Shown here: piece by piece, positions 1 through 8,869 of the stretch
How the letters are laid out: the number at the start of each line of letters is the position of its first letter
How positions within the stretch are numbered: position 1 is the first letter of the stretch
NCBI GenBank assembly: GCA_020445165.1
Contig: JAGRHE010000114.1
Coordinates: forward strand, 1 to 8,869
Source: Gammaproteobacteria bacterium
GTDB lineage: Bacteria; Pseudomonadota; Gammaproteobacteria; Chromatiales; Sedimenticolaceae
Direction: 5' to 3'
Length of the DNA stretch: 8,869 nt
Notes under the pieces: model-generated
Seen by the model: only the letters and a program-made list of their open reading frames with translations
Told to the model about the DNA's origin: nothing
The model's database searches: none
Translations under genes and position numbers: made by a program

Positions 1-218
1 CATAAGGCGGCAAGCGTTTGATTCTGGAGAACTCTTCCATTCCGGGAGACGACACGGGAAAACCTCGACTGCTGGAGGGCGATAAATAAACCGGGTAAGC
101 TACAGGATCGACGCGTAAAATGTCAAAGAAATTAGGTGATTAGCTTGCAATTCATGCTGCGGCCCCACAGCCCGCAAAGGCCTGCCCCCACGACATCCGG
201 ATCGGCGGGAACGACACC
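1..218. other. Leader region with no complete gene; AT-rich promoter-like patch
   Basis: No convincing complete gene is visible here. On the + strand one frame stops at TGA 19-21. A second is open from the window edge to TAA 83-85 (27 codons), and a third stops at TAA 87-89, with another TAA at 96-98. Either of the first two could be the 3' end of a gene starting outside the window, but the residues are too few to identify. Bases 81-150 are clearly richer in A and T than the rest of the window. They contain TAAAAT at 116-121, five of six matches to a sigma-70 -10 box, but I find no acceptable -35 box 16-18 bases upstream. This could be the promoter area of the gene at 219, but that is weakly supported. 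Confidence 0.35.
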
Positions 219-596
219 ATGAAGATGGCCCTGGACAACGCCGCTGGCGCCAATGTCGTAACCGCGTACGAGCCCGGCCAGGTCAAGGTACGCGAACGAA
301 TTTTCGAGGCCAGCCTGATCATCCGACCGGGCAGTCTGCACACCGACTGGCGCGTAACCGATGCCGCGAGTCTGAGCAGCAACGATTTGGCGGCACTGCT
401 GGACGATCCACCGGAAGTGGTGCTGCTGGGAACCGGCGAAAAGCAGGTTTTTCCCGAGCCGGCCGTGTTCGCACTGCTCATGGACCTGGGGGTCGGGTTC
501 GAGGTGATGGACAATGCTGCGGCCTGCAGGACCTACAACATTCTTCTCGCCGAAGACCGGCGCGTGGCGCTGGCCCTGATCCTTGGCCGCAGCTGA
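219..596 (+). CDS. Mth938/DUF498 (NDUFAF3-like) domain protein
   Basis: A 125-residue soluble protein of the Mth938-like fold family (DUF498/Pfam NDUFAF3), close in style to the small Xanthomonas homologue Xcc1710. Visible family features, in order, are the basic-to-hydrophobic strand around residues 22-36 with the SLII segment (32-35), the conserved W44 after a TDW turn, the VVLLGTGEKQ-like loop (67-76) followed by FP (78-79), GVGFEVMDNAAACRTYN-like residues (91-107), and RRVALALILG near the C-terminus. The length is normal for single-domain members. The start at ATG 219 follows a weak purine stretch (GGCGGGA, 204-210); ATG 225 is a possible alternative. The human relative NDUFAF3 helps assemble complex I. 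The biochemical role of the bacterial short forms is not established, and nothing here shows a link to the ATPase beyond adjacency. The family call is firm; the function is unknown. Confidence 0.88.
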   Translation: MKMALDNAAGANVVTAYEPGQVKVRERIFEASLIIRPGSLHTDWRVTDAASLSSNDLAALLDDPPEVVLLGTGEKQVFPEPAVFALLMDLGVGFEVMDNAAACRTYNILLAEDRRVALALILGRS

Positions 597-717
597 ACGG
601 GGTGCGCGGAAGCCGGGTCTGACACAGGTCAAAAACAACGCGCAATCCCACACAGGCTCGCCAAGCCGACATTAGACTCCACGGCATCAGCAAGCCACCG
701 TTGGAGTGCCTACTTTC
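597..717. other. Intergenic region upstream of the V-ATPase operon
   Basis: A 121-base gap separates the Mth938-like gene from the first ATPase gene and is by far the largest gap after position 219. It is the natural place for the operon promoter. CTGACA at 619-624 resembles a -35 box (five of six), but the sequence 16-18 bases downstream is at best CGCAAT, three of six to TATAAT, so no promoter is called. A small GGCT/AGCC inverted repeat (655-667) has no T tract after it and is not a convincing terminator. Confidence 0.4.
703..706 (+). promoter_or_regulatory. Shine-Dalgarno GGAG deciding the first ATPase gene start
   Basis: GGAG lies 11 bases before GTG 718. It overlaps the upstream in-frame GTG at 706, so it could not serve that codon. 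No other purine-rich stretch precedes 706. This favours 718 as the start, giving a protein that opens with (M)DDTLKRLLAAE. Confidence 0.5.
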
Positions 718-1047
718 GTGGACGATACCCTGAAGCGTCTGCTCGCCGCCGAGGACGCCGCGCGCGACCTGGTCGAAAAGGCTCAGGCGGACGCCGAACT
801 GCTGGTGGCATCGGCGGCACACGACGCACGTCAGCAGGACGAGCGCTTTACCGCGCGCATTCCCGAACTGCATGCCTCCTTTCTGGACAAGTCCGAGCAG
901 CGTGCGCAACAGACAGTTGCCGAGATGGAGCGACGCTTCGAAGAACGCCTCGTCCAGTTGCGTGACGCCGCCGAGGCCCATGAGCAACAGGCACTGGCAG
1001 CGGCCTTTGAAGCCACCCTGAAATCCCCGCACGGGCCCGAGCGTTGA
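718..1047 (+). CDS. V/A-type ATPase peripheral stalk subunit G/H-like coiled coil
   Basis: A 109-residue, highly charged, Ala/Glu/Arg/Gln-rich protein with no membrane segment or cysteine. Almost its whole length (about residues 3-95) is predicted by eye to be one long helix with heptad-like spacing. This is the character of the G subunit (Thermus naming; H in some archaea), which pairs with subunit E to form the peripheral stalk that holds the catalytic head still against rotor torque. Identity rests mainly on composition, size and place, because sequence conservation in this family is low. It is the first gene of the operon and overlaps subunit C by four bases (TTGA). GTG 718 is preferred over GTG 706 because the only ribosome-binding sequence (703-706) overlaps 706. 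The tail KSPHGPER is probably disordered. Confidence 0.75.
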   Translation: MDDTLKRLLAAEDAARDLVEKAQADAELLVASAAHDARQQDERFTARIPELHASFLDKSEQRAQQTVAEMERRFEERLVQLRDAAEAHEQQALAAAFEATLKSPHGPER

Positions 1048-2077
1048 ACCGGCTCGCCAGCCAGGCCTATCTGCGCACGAGGCTCGCGATCATGCGCGGC
1101 AACCTGCTCGGCGCGACCAGGCTCGATGAACTGGCGAAACTGCCGGTCGATGAGCTGGTATCGGCCATCGGCTACGAAGCACTCCGCAAAGGCGGCACCA
1201 ATGACTCTCTTTCCGCCTTCGAACGCCGCCTGACCCAGGCCTGGCTGGATGAGCTCAGCGCACTGCTCCGCCCGCTCGAAGGCCCGGCGAGGCGCCTGCT
1301 GACGCAATGGGCCAGTCGTTACGAACTGCTCAACATCAAAGCGCTGGTACGCGGCAAGATCGGGCAATTGCCGAACGAGGAGATTGAACGCAGCCTGTTC
1401 GTACTGCCGGGTTTCCTGAGCCTTAATCATGAACAGTTGCTCAACACGGACAACGTGCCTGAACTGCTGCGCCACCTGAAAGATACCCGTTATCGGCGGA
1501 TCGCCAGCCAGGCACTCCGACGCTACGAAGAGCGCCCCGACCCGTTCCTGCTCGACGCCACGCTCGACCAGCAGTTTTACAGCGAACTGATCGACCGGGC
1601 GCAACACCTCTCGAGTACCGACCGCAGCGAAGTGCTCGACCTGATCGGACGGATCGTCGATCGGCACAATGTCGTCTGGAGCCTGCGCTACCGCTTCAAC
1701 TACAACCTGCCGCCGAGCGAAGTGCTGTTCCTCGCCATCGATGGCGGACGCGTGCTCAACCGCCGCGCCCTGCAACAGGTCGTGCAGGCGGACACACTCA
1801 CCGAGGCGATCTCGTTGCTGCCGTCCAACCTGTTGCACCAGGACGAGGTCCCTCAGCGCATCACGCTGATCGAGGCCGCGCTGCGCGATGAACTCAACCT
1901 TCACGCACAACGTGCCATGCAGCGCAGTCCGTCGCCATTGACCAGCGTGCTTGCTTACCTGGTACTCCGCTACTTCGAGATCAGCGCGCTTTACGCAATC
2001 GTGCACGCGCGCGTGCATGGCCTGAGTGATGACCTGCTGCACGAAGCGATGCACCCATCGTCGCGGGAGGCCGCCGC

Positions 2078-2081
<4 letters not shown>
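1044..2081 (+). CDS. atpC: V/A-type ATPase subunit C (AC39/d family)
   Basis: A 345-residue soluble protein matching the V-ATPase AC39/subunit d family. This is the funnel-shaped adaptor that seats the central shaft (D and F) on the membrane rotor ring. Family marks are the N-terminal YLRTRLAIMRGNLL helix (9-22), the ELLNIKALVRGK segment (94-105) matching the usual NLK-LLRG motif, the LDQQFYSEL segment (174-182), and the C-terminal PLTSVLAYLVLRYFEISAL helix (298-316) followed by ARVHGL (322-327). It is slightly longer than the roughly 320-residue Thermus protein. The start is an unusual TTG at 1044 that overlaps the preceding TGA stop. The next in-frame ATG (1092) would delete the conserved YLRTR segment, so TTG is preferred. 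No strong ribosome-binding site is seen, which suggests translational coupling to the upstream gene. One copy per complex is expected from the family. The atp letters used in this window follow the Thermus-type V/A convention and are not the F-type atp genes. Confidence 0.93.
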
Positions 2082-4448
<2,367 letters not shown>

Positions 4449-4451
4449 AAC

Positions 4452-4775
4452 ATGCAGCAGACACGCCAGATTTTTCTCGGCGACGCATCCCTGGCCACGG
4501 GGTTCCGCCTGGCCGGATTCGAGGTGTTCCCGGACGCGGATGTGGCGCAGCTGGATGAACTACTGCACCAGCTGACGACCACGCGCGCGCATGCCTTCGT
4601 CGTTATCGACAGCTCGCTGGCGGACGCCAACAGCCGCCAGCTCGACGAGGTGCGTCATGAAGGTGGCCGCATTCTGCTGACCCAGGTGCCGTCGCTGACC
4701 CGGCCCGAAACCATGAACAGCTCGGTCGACGAGCATATCCGGCAGCTGCTCGGGCTCGAAGAGGACAATACATGA
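4452..4775 (+). CDS. atpF: V/A-type ATPase central shaft subunit F
   Basis: A 107-residue soluble protein of the V-ATPase F family, a small Rossmann-like alpha/beta protein that binds subunit D in the rotating central shaft. Family marks are the N-terminal FLGD strand-turn (8-11), the GFRLAGFEVF segment (17-26), an alternating hydrophobic strand AFVVID (48-53), and the C-terminal LLTQVPSL (75-82), followed by a PE and a terminal helix VDEHIRQLLG (92-101). The length is normal. The ATG lies three bases after the K stop. No clear ribosome-binding sequence precedes it, which suggests reinitiation after K. Its stop overlaps the subunit E start (ATGA). In E. hirae naming this subunit is NtpG; F-type atpF is unrelated. 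Confidence 0.92.
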   Translation: MQQTRQIFLGDASLATGFRLAGFEVFPDADVAQLDELLHQLTTTRAHAFVVIDSSLADANSRQLDEVRHEGGRILLTQVPSLTRPETMNSSVDEHIRQLLGLEEDNT

Positions 4776-5434
4776 GCCAGTCTCAGCAACCACAACTGGA
4801 AGCACTCGAAGGCGCGATCATGACCCGCGCACACGAGCTGGCGCAGGAGTTTCGCGACAAGGCGGCACGCCAGCGCGACACAATCCTGCGCGATGCCGCT
4901 GAGCGCCTGCACATGGCCGAGGAACGCGAGGTACTGGTCGCCAAGGCCGCGGCGGAACGTCACTTCAGGCGCGTCACGCAAGCCAGCGAGTTGCGCATGC
5001 AGGCCCGCCTGGACCAGCTGCGGTGGGAGCTGGTCCAGACTGTCCAGGGCCAGCTCGCGCAGCGTATGCATGCCCTGCGCAATGATCGCCCCGCCTATCG
5101 CGCATGGCTGGTCGAGATGATCGGCGAGGCGGCTGACCTGCTGCCGGGGGCCGAGCTGCAGGCTGAGGCCATTGCAGATGATCTCGACTGGCTGCGCGAG
5201 GAATGGACGGTGCTGGTTGCCGACGCCGCACCGGGTCGCAATATCCGCCTGTCCGACCAGGCAACCTGGGGCAGCGGCGGGCTCAAGTTGCGCACGATCG
5301 ACAATCGCGCCCAGGTGGACAATCGCTTCGAAGGCCGGCTGTCACGTTACCAGGCCCGTATTCAACGGGTGATCCTGCAGCAGCTGTTTCCGGGCGACAT
5401 CCTCGCCGGCGCGCGCAACGGAGGTCCGCAATGA
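4772..5434 (+). CDS. atpE: V/A-type ATPase peripheral stalk subunit E
   Basis: A 220-residue protein matching the subunit E family, which pairs with G as a peripheral stalk and caps the top of the A/B head. Residues 1 to about 105 form a charged helix rich in Ala, Glu, Arg and Gln, suited to a right-handed coiled coil with G. From about 106 a globular domain follows. It contains the family ending GGLKLRTIDNRAQVDNRFEGR-like pattern (169-189), with G169/G170, D177, D183, N184 and R189, and then an amphipathic helix to LQQLF (202-206). ATG 4772 has GAGG (4761-4764) seven bases upstream and overlaps the F stop. The end overlaps the A subunit start. The N-terminal SQSQQPQ stretch is probably flexible. 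No cysteine is present. Confidence 0.92.
   Translation: MSQSQQPQLEALEGAIMTRAHELAQEFRDKAARQRDTILRDAAERLHMAEEREVLVAKAAAERHFRRVTQASELRMQARLDQLRWELVQTVQGQLAQRMHALRNDRPAYRAWLVEMIGEAADLLPGAELQAEAIADDLDWLREEWTVLVADAAPGRNIRLSDQATWGSGGLKLRTIDNRAQVDNRFEGRLSRYQARIQRVILQQLFPGDILAGARNGGPQ
5420..5424 (+). promoter_or_regulatory. Shine-Dalgarno GGAGG for subunit A, deciding its start
   Basis: GGAGG lies six bases before ATG 5431, inside the end of the subunit E gene. The A frame is open for more than 200 bases upstream, but conserved family sequence begins at STSRQGRIREINGP, just after this ATG. The start is therefore 5431, not an upstream codon. Confidence 0.85.
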
Positions 5435-7227
5435 GCACGTCACGCCAGGGGCGTATCCGCGAGATCAACGGCCCGATCCTGCGCATCCACCTGCCCGGTG
5501 GTCGCAACGGGGAGCAGGTTCGCATCGGCAGTCTGGACATCGTCGGCGAGATCATCGCGCTCGATGGCGAGGACGCCGTGGTGCAGGCCTACGAGTCCAC
5601 CGAGGGCCTGCGCCCGGGTGAGACGGTCGAGGGACTCGGGCACCCGCTGACAGTGGAACTCGGCCCGGGCCTGCTGCAAGGTATCTTCGACGGCGTGCAA
5701 AGGCCGTTGCAGGAGATCGCCGATATCGCCGGCGACAATATCCCGCGCGGGCTGCGCGTCGCCTCGCTCGATCGCAAACGCGAATGGCCGTTCGAACCGG
5801 ACAGCGCCATCGAGACCGGCACCCGGGTCACGGCCGGAACCCGCCTCGGCCAGGTCCAGGAAACCGAGACCATCGCCCACCGCATCCTGGTTCCACCCGG
5901 GATCGAAGGCGAACTGATCGACCTGGCGCCGGGTGGCAATTACACCCTCGACAAGACCATTGCCCGGGTCCGTGACAAACACGGCGACGTGCACAAGCTG
6001 AAACTCTTCCAGCGCTGGCCGGTACGCATTCCGCGTCCCTATACGCGACGCGATCACGGTGTCGAACCCCTGATCACAGGCCAACGGATCCTGGACACCT
6101 TCTTCCCGCTGCTCAAAGGTGGCAAGGGCGCGGTACCCGGACCTTTCGGCGCCGGCAAGACCATGGTCCAGCAGCAGGTCGCGCGCTGGTCGAATGCCGA
6201 CATCGTCATCTATGTCGGCTGCGGCGAACGTGGCAACGAACTGGTCGATGTGCTCGAGAGTTTTCCGCAGCTGGTCGACCCGCACACCGGGCGCGGCATG
6301 ATGGAGCGCACCCTGCTGGTCGCCAACACGTCCAATATGCCGGTCGTGGCGCGCGAGGCATCGATCTACGTCGGCATGACCATGGCCGAGTATTTCCGCG
6401 ACCAGGGCTACGACGTGGTCATGCTGGCCGACTCCACCTCGCGTTGGGCCGAAGCACTGCGCGAGGTGGCCGGCCGGCTCGGCCACATGCCGGTCGAGGA
6501 AGGCTACCCGGCCTACCTCGGGTCGCGCCTGGCCGCCGTCTACGAGCGTGCCGGCCGGGTCGAGACACTCGGTGGCGAACGCGGATCGGTCACGCTGATC
6601 GGCGCGGTGTCGCCCCCGGGCGGGGACTTTTCGGAACCGGTCACCAGCCACACCAAGGAGATCATCGGCACCTTCTGGGCACTGTCCAAGGAACTGGCCG
6701 ACGCGCGCCACTACCCCTCGGTCGACTGGGTCGACAGTTTCTCGCAGGACGTGTCGGTTGCCGCCGGCTGGTGGGAGGAAAACATCAGCAGTGCCTGGGC
6801 TCAGCGACGGGCACAGGCCCTGTTGCTGCTGGCCCGCGATGCCGAGCTCTCGCGCATCGTCAACCTGGTGGGGCCGGAAGCCTTGTCATCGGCGCAGCGC
6901 TGGGAGCTGGAAGGCGCCTCGCTGGTCAAGGAGGCGGTGCTGCAACAGAGCGCGCTCGACGATGCCGACTCCTACTGCTCGCCGGGCAAGCAGTTCCTGC
7001 TGCTCGACCTGGTCATGCAGGTCTTCGACCGCGGCAGGGACCTCATCGCGCTCGGCGCACCGGTCCAGGAACTGGCCGAACACCCGGCCATGGCACGCAT
7101 CCGGCGCGCCAAGTCGAGCTGGCGCAGCGATGAAACCGAGGCCCTGGCGGACTTCGCCGCCGAGGTCTACAACGACCTGGCAAAACTGCACAGTGAATAT
7201 GCGCCGCGATCGGAGGCCACATCATGA
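5431..7227 (+). CDS. atpA: V/A-type ATPase catalytic subunit A
   Basis: A 598-residue catalytic subunit that hydrolyses or makes ATP at the A/B interface. The N-terminal beta-barrel (about 5-70) opens with GRIREINGP. The A-specific insertion or bulge (non-homologous region) spans about 112-195. The P-loop is GPFGAGKT (237-244), with K243 and T244 intact but Ala241 where Ser (GPFGSGKT) is common in Thermus and archaeal proteins. YVGCGERGNE (261-270) carries the catalytic E266. The Walker B strand VVMLAD (329-334) leads into STSRWAEALRE. SPPGGDFSEPVT follows, then a helical C-terminal domain with the DADSYC segment (511-516). Thermus A is about 578 residues; the excess here is spread over the ends and loops. 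It overlaps E upstream and B downstream by four bases each. ATG 5431 is fixed by GGAGG at 5420-5424. Confidence 0.98.
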   Translation: MSTSRQGRIREINGPILRIHLPGGRNGEQVRIGSLDIVGEIIALDGEDAVVQAYESTEGLRPGETVEGLGHPLTVELGPGLLQGIFDGVQRPLQEIADIAGDNIPRGLRVASLDRKREWPFEPDSAIETGTRVTAGTRLGQVQETETIAHRILVPPGIEGELIDLAPGGNYTLDKTIARVRDKHGDVHKLKLFQRWPVRIPRPYTRRDHGVEPLITGQRILDTFFPLLKGGKGAVPGPFGAGKTMVQQQVARWSNADIVIYVGCGERGNELVDVLESFPQLVDPHTGRGMMERTLLVANTSNMPVVAREASIYVGMTMAEYFRDQGYDVVMLADSTSRWAEALREVAGRLGHMPVEEGYPAYLGSRLAAVYERAGRVETLGGERGSVTLIGAVSPPGGDFSEPVTSHTKEIIGTFWALSKELADARHYPSVDWVDSFSQDVSVAAGWWEENISSAWAQRRAQALLLLARDAELSRIVNLVGPEALSSAQRWELEGASLVKEAVLQQSALDDADSYCSPGKQFLLLDLVMQVFDRGRDLIALGAPVQELAEHPAMARIRRAKSSWRSDETEALADFAAEVYNDLAKLHSEYAPRSEATS

Positions 7228-8612
7228 GCGACGTCGAATATCGCCGCGCCGAAGCGGCACAGGGCGGCCTGCTGATCGTGCGCGGCGTCGCCGATGTCGC
7301 CTTCGGCGACCGCGTGAGCATCCGCGACCACAGCGGACATGTACGCAACGGCCAGGTGATACTCGCGGCAGAGAACGAAACCCTGATCCAGGTGTTCGAA
7401 GGCACCGACGACATCGATCTCGACAACACCTGGGTACGCTTCCTCGACCAGCCATTGTCGCTGGTGGTCAGCCCGGGTCTGCTCGGGCGGGTATTCAACG
7501 GTCTTGGCGAACCGCGCGACGAACGCCCACCCATCGTCGACGGCGAGGCGCGCGGCATCAACGGTTCGGCCATCAACCCGGCCGCACGCAATTACCCGCG
7601 TGAGTTCATCCAGACCGGTATATCGACCATAGACGGGCTGAACTCACTGGTGCGCGGCCAGAAGCTGCCGATCTTCTCGGCTTCCGGACTGCCGCATAAC
7701 CGGCTCGCTGCCCAGATCGTGCGCCAGGCGCGCCTGCCCGGGGAAGCCAGTAATTTCGCCATCGTGTTCGCCGCGATGGGCGTGTCCTACACCGATGCCC
7801 GCTTCTTCCGCGAGTCGTTCTCCGATTCCGGGGTTCTCGGCAACGTGGTCATGTTCATCAACCACGCCGATGATCCGCCGGTCGAGCGATTGGCCCTGCC
7901 CAGGGTCGCCCTGACCGCAGCCGAGTACCTGGCATTCGACCTCGACCGGCACGTGCTGGTCGTAATGACCGACATGACGCACTATGCCGAAGCGTTGCGC
8001 GAGGTCGCGACTGCCAAGGGCGACGTGCCGGCGCGCAAGGGCTATCCCGGGTATCTGTATTCCGACCTTGCCGAGATCTACGAACGCTCCGGGCGCATCC
8101 GCGACCGGCACGGTTCGGTGACCCTGGTACCGGTGGTCTCGATGCCATCGGACGACATCACCCACCCGATCCCTGACCTGACCGGCTACATCACCGAGGG
8201 CCAGATCGTATTGTCGCGTGAGCTGCACAACCAGGGTGTCTACCCTCCGGTCGACATCGCACCGTCGCTGTCGCGCCTGATGAAAGACGGCATCGGCAAG
8301 GACGACACGCGCGACGATCACCCGCGCGTAGCCAACCAGCTCTACGCGATGTACGCCAAGGCGCAGGAGGCACGCAACCTTGCCTCGATCATCGGCGCCG
8401 AGGAATTGTCTGCACGCGATCGTCGTTACCTCGAATTCGCGCGTGAGTTCGATGCGCATTTCGTCGGCCAGGGCGAAGACGACAACCGCAGCATCATCGA
8501 GACACTCAACCTGGCCTGGGAACTGTTGTCGCGCTTCCCACGCGAAGCGCTGACCCGGGTCAGCGAAACCGACCTCGCGCACTACCACCGCAGCGGTGAG
8601 AATGCGGCATGA
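7224..8612 (+). CDS. atpB: V/A-type ATPase regulatory nucleotide-binding subunit B
   Basis: A 462-residue B subunit that alternates with A in the hexamer and contributes to the catalytic interface without hydrolysing ATP itself. In place of a P-loop it has FSASGLPHN (151-159), the usual degenerate B-type sequence. DDITHPIPDLTGYITEGQI (310-328) is nearly invariant in the family. R351 in PSLSRLM matches the arginine equivalent to F-type alpha Arg373, which reaches the A-subunit nucleotide. GIGKDDTRDDH follows, and then the helical C-terminal domain. ATG 7224 overlaps the A stop and has GGAGG (7212-7216) seven bases upstream. The protein has no cysteine. Length and domain order are normal for the family. 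The stop overlaps the start of D. Confidence 0.98.
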   Translation: MSDVEYRRAEAAQGGLLIVRGVADVAFGDRVSIRDHSGHVRNGQVILAAENETLIQVFEGTDDIDLDNTWVRFLDQPLSLVVSPGLLGRVFNGLGEPRDERPPIVDGEARGINGSAINPAARNYPREFIQTGISTIDGLNSLVRGQKLPIFSASGLPHNRLAAQIVRQARLPGEASNFAIVFAAMGVSYTDARFFRESFSDSGVLGNVVMFINHADDPPVERLALPRVALTAAEYLAFDLDRHVLVVMTDMTHYAEALREVATAKGDVPARKGYPGYLYSDLAEIYERSGRIRDRHGSVTLVPVVSMPSDDITHPIPDLTGYITEGQIVLSRELHNQGVYPPVDIAPSLSRLMKDGIGKDDTRDDHPRVANQLYAMYAKAQEARNLASIIGAEELSARDRRYLEFAREFDAHFVGQGEDDNRSIIETLNLAWELLSRFPREALTRVSETDLAHYHRSGENAA

Positions 8613-8869
8613 CACGCCTGCGCACCGCGCCGACCAAGAGTGCCCTGCTCAACCTGCGCAAGCAGGTGCGTTTCCTCGAGGACGGGCATGCCCTGCTCGA
8701 ACGCAAGCGCGAACTGCTCACCCGGCTCGTGTACCAGCACATCAAGCAGTACCGGGAGAAGAAGCAAACCGCGCACGCCTCCCTGCGCACAGCCTATCGC
8801 TGGCTGAGCATCGCGCAGCTGCGCATGGGCGACCGCAGCATCATCCGCGCAACCCTGGGGGCGGCCCCA
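8609..8869 (+). CDS. atpD: V/A-type ATPase central shaft subunit D (5' part, cut by window edge)
   Basis: The first 87 codons of subunit D, open to the window end; full-length members are about 200-220 residues. D is the long antiparallel coiled coil that rotates inside the A/B hexamer, like F-type gamma. The visible N-terminal half of the coiled coil carries the family pattern APTKSALLNLRKQVRF (7-22), then GHALLERKRELL (26-37), followed by a charged helix. ATG 8609 overlaps the B stop (ATGA), with GGTGAG (8595-8600) eight bases upstream. The truncation is due to the window, not a broken gene. The second helix, and any further subunit gene downstream, cannot be seen. Confidence 0.93.
   Translation, partial: MTRLRTAPTKSALLNLRKQVRFLEDGHALLERKRELLTRLVYQHIKQYREKKQTAHASLRTAYRWLSIAQLRMGDRSIIRATLGAAP

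Noticed and set aside
3..89. Short open stretch at the left edge, between TAA 3-5 and TAA 87-89
   Set aside because: At most about 22 codons from a TTG start, with no ribosome-binding site and no recognisable family.
622..656. Two copies of ACACAGG (622-628 and 650-656) in the gap before the operon
   Set aside because: Seven-base repeats 28 bases apart, with no symmetry or known operator match, are too weak to call a regulator site.
655..667. GGCT/AGCC hairpin as a terminator of the Mth938-like gene
   Set aside because: The stem is only four base pairs, with no following T tract.
831..2054. Long antisense reading frame (407 codons) opposite subunit C and the end of G
   Set aside because: It mirrors conserved AC39 coding sequence; high-GC codon use leaves the opposite frame open. 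The translation is low-complexity, with no recognisable domain and no ribosome-binding site.
5203..5430. Upstream extension of the subunit A frame
   Set aside because: It overlaps conserved subunit E sequence, is Arg/Gly/Pro-rich and unlike any A subunit. ATG 5431 with GGAGG explains the start.
5440..6711. Long antisense reading frame (423 codons) opposite subunit A
   Set aside because: It lies wholly inside the highly conserved A gene. Its Asp/Gly/Val/Arg-rich product is typical of antisense shadows in GC-rich DNA.
7644..8615. Antisense reading frame (323 codons) opposite subunit B
   Set aside because: Same shadow effect; the sense strand carries near-invariant B subunit motifs throughout.

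Overview
The window is high in GC, densely packed, and has all genes on the + strand. It holds one large operon for a bacterial V/A-type (rotary) ATPase, preceded by a small unrelated gene. The GC-rich codon use, and the close resemblance of the first gene to the Xanthomonas-type Mth938/DUF498 proteins, suggest a proteobacterium, most likely a gammaproteobacterium. This is inferred from protein style alone and was not checked by a search.

Layout. Positions 1-218 have no convincing complete gene; part of this stretch is AT-rich and promoter-like. Positions 219-596 encode an Mth938/NDUFAF3-like protein. After a 121-base gap, nine co-directional ATPase genes follow: G-type peripheral stalk (718-1047), C/AC39 (1044-2081), membrane stator I (2078-3976), rotor ring K (3996-4448), F (4452-4775), E (4772-5434), catalytic A (5431-7227), nucleotide-binding B (7224-8612) and D (8609 to the window edge, cut off). 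Six junctions are 4-base stop/start overlaps (five ATGA, one TTGA). Only I-K (19 bases) and K-F (3 bases) are separated, so the operon looks tightly coupled in translation.

How the parts fit. A and B form the catalytic hexamer, and D and F the central shaft. C connects the shaft to the K ring, E and G are the peripheral stalks, and I forms the ion channel against the ring. Every subunit type of the Thermus-like enzyme is present. Key residues are intact: the A subunit P-loop and GER glutamate, the B subunit SLSR arginine, the subunit I channel arginine R551, and the K carboxylate E133. K has four membrane segments but one carboxylate. A valine sits where the Enterococcus hirae Na+-binding glutamine would be, which leans toward H+ rather than Na+.

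Novelty. I see no new kind of system. The points worth a second look are the diverged front hairpin of K, a CxxC motif holding the only two cysteines of subunit I, the Ser-to-Ala P-loop of A, the gene order with C ahead of I, and several start-site decisions.
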